A stretch of 7,765 nt of DNA from Actinomycetes bacterium (GTDB taxonomy: Bacteria > Actinomycetota > Acidimicrobiia > Spongiisociales > UBA4744). The translations under genes were made by a program, and so were the position numbers. Numbering within the stretch: position 1 is the first letter of the stretch; each line of letters starts with the position of its first letter. Below the pieces are notes generated by a model. That model was not told the DNA's origin, did not search any database, and saw only the letters and a program-made list of their open reading frames with translations. Of this stretch, positions 4,683-7,765 are shown in pieces. The stretch is taken from positions 1-7,765 of the forward strand of contig JAHEDM010000102.1 in the NCBI GenBank assembly GCA_024641205.1, given 5' to 3'.

Positions 4683-6241
4683 TAGTACCCCGACGACCGG
4701 GTGTGGCACTGCGTACACGAGACCGTTTCCCAAATTTCGCCGATCGGAGCCGGATGTTGGAACTCGAGTCCGCCGACGCTGCTCTCAATAGCAGACAGAT
4801 CGTCGGTGGGGCCTTGAGCAACGATCACATGGCAGGTGTCGCATGCAACCGGCAACGATTCCCCGGCTTCGTTGACCTGACCGCTGCCGTGGCACCGGAA
4901 GCAGCCTTGGTTGACGAAATGGCTCAAGTTGTCGACCCGTGAACGGTAGTCGGTGTTCATTTCGGGGAAGAAGTTGCTGTTATAGATGTTCAGCAGCGAT
5001 TCTTCCGCCTGGCCGATCTCGGCGGAGAGTTCGCCTACGTCTCCCGAATAGTTAGTCCAATAGAAATCCTGCAGACCTTCGATGATCGAAGCATTTGCCT
5101 GCGAAGTCGTCGCATACTCAGCGTTGAGGAGATCGACACCGAGTTTCCGGATGAACGGTAGATCTTGTGAGATCTTGCCGGTCGACAGGGCGAGGTTCAT
5201 CGCAACCGCCGGAGGTGTGAAGTCGTGGCTGGGCCGGTTGTGGCAATCCATGCAGTCGAAAACGCGGATCTCTGTGTCTTCGGCTTCGGGATCCGGGTAG
5301 TCGGCTTCGGGATCGGCATAGACGCTCACCGTGCCATCGGCCGCCGTCACCCGGAACCAGGGGATATCTTGGCGGTCCTTGTCCGTGGCGATGTACTCCA
5401 CGACGTTGGTGGTCGCCATGTGCCAGTGGATGCCTTCCAGGGCGCCGGTGCGCGGGTTGCCGCCTCCGATATTGACCAGCAAACTGACGGTCCACGGCGT
5501 GTTTTCCTCGTCCGTGCGGTAATAGTTGTGCGTGACGAGTTTCTGCCCGAAGAACTGTTGAGGCCAGTGGCACTCCTCACAGGTTTGCTGGGCCGGGCGG
5601 AGACTCTCAACCGGAGTAGGAATCGGACGCTCGAACGAATCGGTTGCCACTGCCAGCACCTGGCGTATCCCATCGATCTTCGATTGCACCCAGAAACCTG
5701 CACCGGGCCCAATATGACAATCCACGCAGGGAACGCGAGCGTGGGGGGAATTGTGATAGGTCACGTTCTCCGGCCCCATCACCTCATGACAGGACTCTCC
5801 GCAAAACTGCGCGGAGTCGGTGGTTTCGTAGCCCTTGAAACCCGCGTAGGCGAACACCACCACGAAGGCTGCGGTGAGGCCGAGGAACAACCACAGGCTT
5901 CGCATATAGCGAGGATCGGAAGGCTCGATGTTCAAGCGGAAACGAACCACCTCGCCGCGACGACGGGCCTGCAGCACCTGAATCCGTATCGAAATCAGAA
6001 ACAATACGAGGCCGGTGATCCCGACGATTGGTGCCCCGATGAACCCGATGATCGATCGATAGGGGTTGTCGATTCCGGAGGTGAAGTCGACGATCAACAA
6101 GATGACGAACGCCAGGAACCCGGCCAGCATGAGGGAACCACCCAGCGCCGCCATCCAGTGCCGATAGAGTGTCCTGGTCTCTCGTACCGGCGCCTCCGGC
6201 TCGAGATGTTCCGCCTGGTTCTCGGGGCCTTGATCGCTCAT
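4682..6241 (-). CDS. NapC/NirT-family heptaheme cytochrome c, membrane quinol dehydrogenase
   Basis: This is a 519-aa protein with its ATG at 6241 and GAGGGAG 4 nt upstream. Three predicted membrane helices (about 29-53, 62-87 and 113-135) precede the heme domain, where classical NapC and NrfH have one. Heme motif 1 is CGESCH (147-152), a CX3CH variant followed by EVM. CXXCH motifs follow at Cys172, 221, 330, 447, 467 and 509. The stretch SPHARVPCVDCHIGPGA and the later RPIPTPVESLRPAQQTCEECHWP are strong matches to the extended NapC/NirT group as I remember it. Members take electrons from menaquinol and pass them to periplasmic or extracellular acceptors. The last three hemes (447 onward) form an extra C-terminal module. 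The terminal partner is not encoded next to it. A DosR-like box lies 53 bp upstream. The family call is firm; its acceptor is unknown. Confidence 0.93.
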   Translation of the reverse strand: MSDQGPENQAEHLEPEAPVRETRTLYRHWMAALGGSLMLAGFLAFVILLIVDFTSGIDNPYRSIIGFIGAPIVGITGLVLFLISIRIQVLQARRRGEVVRFRLNIEPSDPRYMRSLWLFLGLTAAFVVVFAYAGFKGYETTDSAQFCGESCHEVMGPENVTYHNSPHARVPCVDCHIGPGAGFWVQSKIDGIRQVLAVATDSFERPIPTPVESLRPAQQTCEECHWPQQFFGQKLVTHNYYRTDEENTPWTVSLLVNIGGGNPRTGALEGIHWHMATTNVVEYIATDKDRQDIPWFRVTAADGTVSVYADPEADYPDPEAEDTEIRVFDCMDCHNRPSHDFTPPAVAMNLALSTGKISQDLPFIRKLGVDLLNAEYATTSQANASIIEGLQDFYWTNYSGDVGELSAEIGQAEESLLNIYNSNFFPEMNTDYRSRVDNLSHFVNQGCFRCHGSGQVNEAGESLPVACDTCHVIVAQGPTDDLSAIESSVGGLEFQHPAPIGEIWETVSCTQCHTRSSGY

Positions 6242-6264
6242 GTAACTCCCTCTCTCGTGCCGCG

Positions 6265-6270
6265 AGCCTA
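6265..6270 (-). promoter_or_regulatory. Possible -10 element TAGGCT
   Basis: Read on the - strand, TAGGCT fits the actinobacterial TANNNT pattern and lies 24 bp before the NapC/NirT start codon. It is about 33 nt downstream of the centre of the DosR-like box, which would place the box near -42, a normal activator position. The same hexamer appears at 1714-1719 upstream of the nonaheme gene. Confidence 0.35.
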
Positions 6271-6285
6271 GAGGGCACGCGCTTT

Positions 6286-6299
6286 CGTCCCTAGGGACG
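6286..6299. promoter_or_regulatory. Perfect 14-bp palindrome CGTCCCTAGGGACG
   Basis: Fully self-complementary, with no spacer. It shares its GGGAC half with the DosR-like box at 6294-6307, so the locus carries three GTCCC/GGGAC halves in 21 bp. As RNA it could pair in two mutually exclusive ways. It may be part of a composite operator or a remnant hairpin downstream of the hydrolase gene. Confidence 0.5.
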
Positions 6300-6307
6300 T
6301 TAGTCCC
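6294..6307 (-). promoter_or_regulatory. DosR-like operator upstream of the NapC/NirT gene
   Basis: On the - strand the sequence is GGGACTAACGTCCC. It matches the mycobacterial DosR (DevR) core GGGACTWWAGTCCC at 13 of 14 positions. DosR activates dormancy genes under hypoxia, NO or CO. The flanks match the wider consensus only partly. It sits in the 84-bp gap between the hydrolase stop and the cytochrome start, so it most likely controls the cytochrome. The alternative is a weak terminator hairpin for the hydrolase gene, since GGGAC-TAAC-GTCCC also forms a 5-bp stem, but no T-run follows. Confidence 0.5.
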
Positions 6308-6325
6308 AATCCGAACGACCTTTGG

Positions 6326-7744
6326 CTAACCCGGACGAGCCTCCATGGTCACCTCCGGGTATCGGGAACTCAATCCCGCTACGTCCACGGCGATTCCGCT
6401 CTTCAGGTGCGCGTCGAAGAACGAGACCAGGAGATCGTGGGTGATGGCCATGACCCGTTCGCTCTTGATAGGACCTTTGAGCCCGAGCTGAGGCGCGAGC
6501 GGCGTCAGCAACGGGATCACAACGAAATCCCAGTGCTGAGTCCCGGTGATCGAGGCCAGGTATTGCCCGCTACCGCCATGCGCATACAGATCCATCAGAA
6601 GGGGGTCGTTGTCATAGGCGGCCCACTCCTCGCTGCGTACGAAGAGGAACGGTTGGGTCAGACCGTCGGAGATGACATTCAGCGGCACCGGTTCGACCCA
6701 GGGGTCCAGTCCCGCCCCGGCTGCGCAGCGTTCGTCGCTGTGACAGAGCTTCACCACCGCTCCCCCGCCGGTCGAATGGCCGAACAGCCCGACCCGCTCG
6801 AGGTCCAGTCGATCGGCGAAACGTTCGTCGTCTTCATTGATGGTCTCCAAGGAGTCGAGCACGAACGCCAGATCGGCGGCATAGACCTCAACGAGCGTTT
6901 GGGCTGCCGTCTGATAGGCCTTCACACCGACATCTTCTTCATCTGGAAGCGCATCGTTGTCGACCCCGACCGCCCGGCCGTCGGGGAAAACCGTCATGAT
7001 GGACCCGTAAGTGTGGTCGACCGAAACGACAATATAGCCATGACTGGCCAGCGCCTCCGACTGATCAACATTGACGGTCCGAAAGCCGGTCCACCCGTGC
7101 GAGTACACGATCACCGGATACTGCTGCTCGGCACCAGACAGAGGAGCATCGGCGTACGAATGTGTCTTGGCCAGCGAGAGATGATCGAGCGCGAAAGACG
7201 GGAAGCCGAGCCGCTCGGCGTTGGCAGGCCCGATCTGATCGAGGTCTTCCGTCCACGCGCCGGGGGTGGCGGCTGGATCCGGGCTGGCCGGATACCAGAG
7301 CTGGATCATCAGCTCCCGAGGATCGCCTGGTTCCTGACCGTAGATCTCGGCTCGATTCTCATCGACGAGGTACAGGGAAACCGTCCCAACCGCAAAAGGT
7401 CCAGACGGCTCGGGAAGCCTTGGCACCGGGACGAGGACGGGCGGGAGTGCCACCATTATCACCGGGATGAGCGCTAGGAGGGCGATTGTGGGCCGCCTGG
7501 TTTGCACGATCTGCAGGCCGGGGGCGGGTTTGCGTACCTGTCGCCCGGCCACCCGGGCCATGATGGCGACTAGCGCGTACACCGGGACCATTTGCCAGCG
7601 ATACCCCTCAGCGATCAGATGGACAATGACCACTGCGATGGCCGCAAATGGTATGACGTGGGTCGCCTTGACACGAGGCGCCGCAAAGCCGGCGACCGGG
7701 TAGAGGCCGGCCAATAGCAGCAGGGCGATCTCTAGAGGCCGCAA
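6326..7744 (-). CDS. Membrane-bound alpha/beta hydrolase, PAF-acetylhydrolase II/dienelactone-hydrolase-like
   Basis: This is a probable serine esterase or lipase of 472 aa if translation starts at the TTG at 7744. The frame stays open to the window edge without another start codon and no good Shine-Dalgarno precedes the TTG, so the true start may lie beyond 7765. The N-terminus has about four hydrophobic segments (4-20, 29-45, 50-64 and 86-105), placing the catalytic domain at the membrane. The alpha/beta-hydrolase core shows an oxyanion-region HGWTG (216-220), the nucleophile elbow GHSTGG with Ser324, a probable acid Asp347 (GLDPW) and catalytic His404 in GTQHWDF. The latter two resemble the PAF-acetylhydrolase II layout. 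Substrate unknown. It is separated from the cytochrome gene by 84 bp with regulatory palindromes, and nothing in it suggests a role in electron transfer. Confidence 0.85.
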   Translation of the reverse strand: MRPLEIALLLLAGLYPVAGFAAPRVKATHVIPFAAIAVVIVHLIAEGYRWQMVPVYALVAIMARVAGRQVRKPAPGLQIVQTRRPTIALLALIPVIMVALPPVLVPVPRLPEPSGPFAVGTVSLYLVDENRAEIYGQEPGDPRELMIQLWYPASPDPAATPGAWTEDLDQIGPANAERLGFPSFALDHLSLAKTHSYADAPLSGAEQQYPVIVYSHGWTGFRTVNVDQSEALASHGYIVVSVDHTYGSIMTVFPDGRAVGVDNDALPDEEDVGVKAYQTAAQTLVEVYAADLAFVLDSLETINEDDERFADRLDLERVGLFGHSTGGGAVVKLCHSDERCAAGAGLDPWVEPVPLNVISDGLTQPFLFVRSEEWAAYDNDPLLMDLYAHGGSGQYLASITGTQHWDFVVIPLLTPLAPQLGLKGPIKSERVMAITHDLLVSFFDAHLKSGIAVDVAGLSSRYPEVTMEARPG

Positions 7745-7765
7745 GAGTCGAGTCTCGTCATCGAC

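Noticed and set aside
5225..6271. A 348-residue open frame on the + strand opposite the NapC/NirT gene
   Set aside because: Shadow of a clearly coding - strand frame with seven heme motifs; no domain or ribosome binding site.
6407..7477. A 356-residue open frame on the + strand opposite the hydrolase
   Set aside because: The - strand frame has a complete Ser-Asp-His triad and membrane segments. The + strand frame is Arg-rich and lacks motifs.

Overview
The window is a high-GC bacterial segment dominated by a multiheme c-type cytochrome locus. Strong Shine-Dalgarno sequences, GTG starts, Thr-rich linkers and promoter palindromes resembling the mycobacterial DosR box suggest a member of the Actinobacteria (perhaps Acidimicrobiia-like). 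That placement is inference; no rRNA or other phylogenetic marker is present.

Layout. Positions 1-240 hold the 3' end of a TlpA/DsbE/CcmG-type thioredoxin-fold gene, the class that keeps apocytochrome cysteines reduced for heme attachment. After a 277-bp intergenic region comes a hexaheme lipoprotein (518-1564) with a collagen-like Gly-Pro-Ala repeat just behind its lipobox cysteine; it ends in a near-perfect intrinsic terminator (1596-1628). A second + strand unit follows, preceded by a cluster of AGTCCC/GGGACT half-sites. It contains a membrane-anchored nonaheme cytochrome (1766-2914) and, overlapping it by 8 nt, a cytochrome b561/formate-dehydrogenase-gamma-like protein fused to two tandem monoheme domains (2907-4433). 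About 250 bp of convergent non-coding DNA follows. On the - strand are a heptaheme NapC/NirT-family cytochrome with three membrane helices (6241-4682) and, upstream of it, a PAF-acetylhydrolase-like alpha/beta hydrolase (to 6326), probably unrelated to the cytochromes.

How the genes could work together (inference). The four cytochromes encode 24 c-type heme motifs (6+9+2+7) plus b hemes. There are two plausible quinol-oxidising membrane modules: the b561-type protein with its nonaheme partner, and the NapC/NirT protein. Both would deliver electrons outside the membrane, and the lipid-anchored hexaheme protein is a candidate acceptor or surface relay. No catalytic molybdoenzyme, NrfA-type CXXCK heme or other terminal reductase is visible, so the terminal acceptor is unknown. 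An electron conduit to an extracellular or periplasmic acceptor is one option.

The strongest regulatory signal is GGGACTAACGTCCC upstream of the NapC/NirT gene, a 13/14 match to the DosR core GGGACTWWAGTCCC. An 11/14 match and two further half-sites lie upstream of the nonaheme gene, suggesting shared control by hypoxia or redox state.
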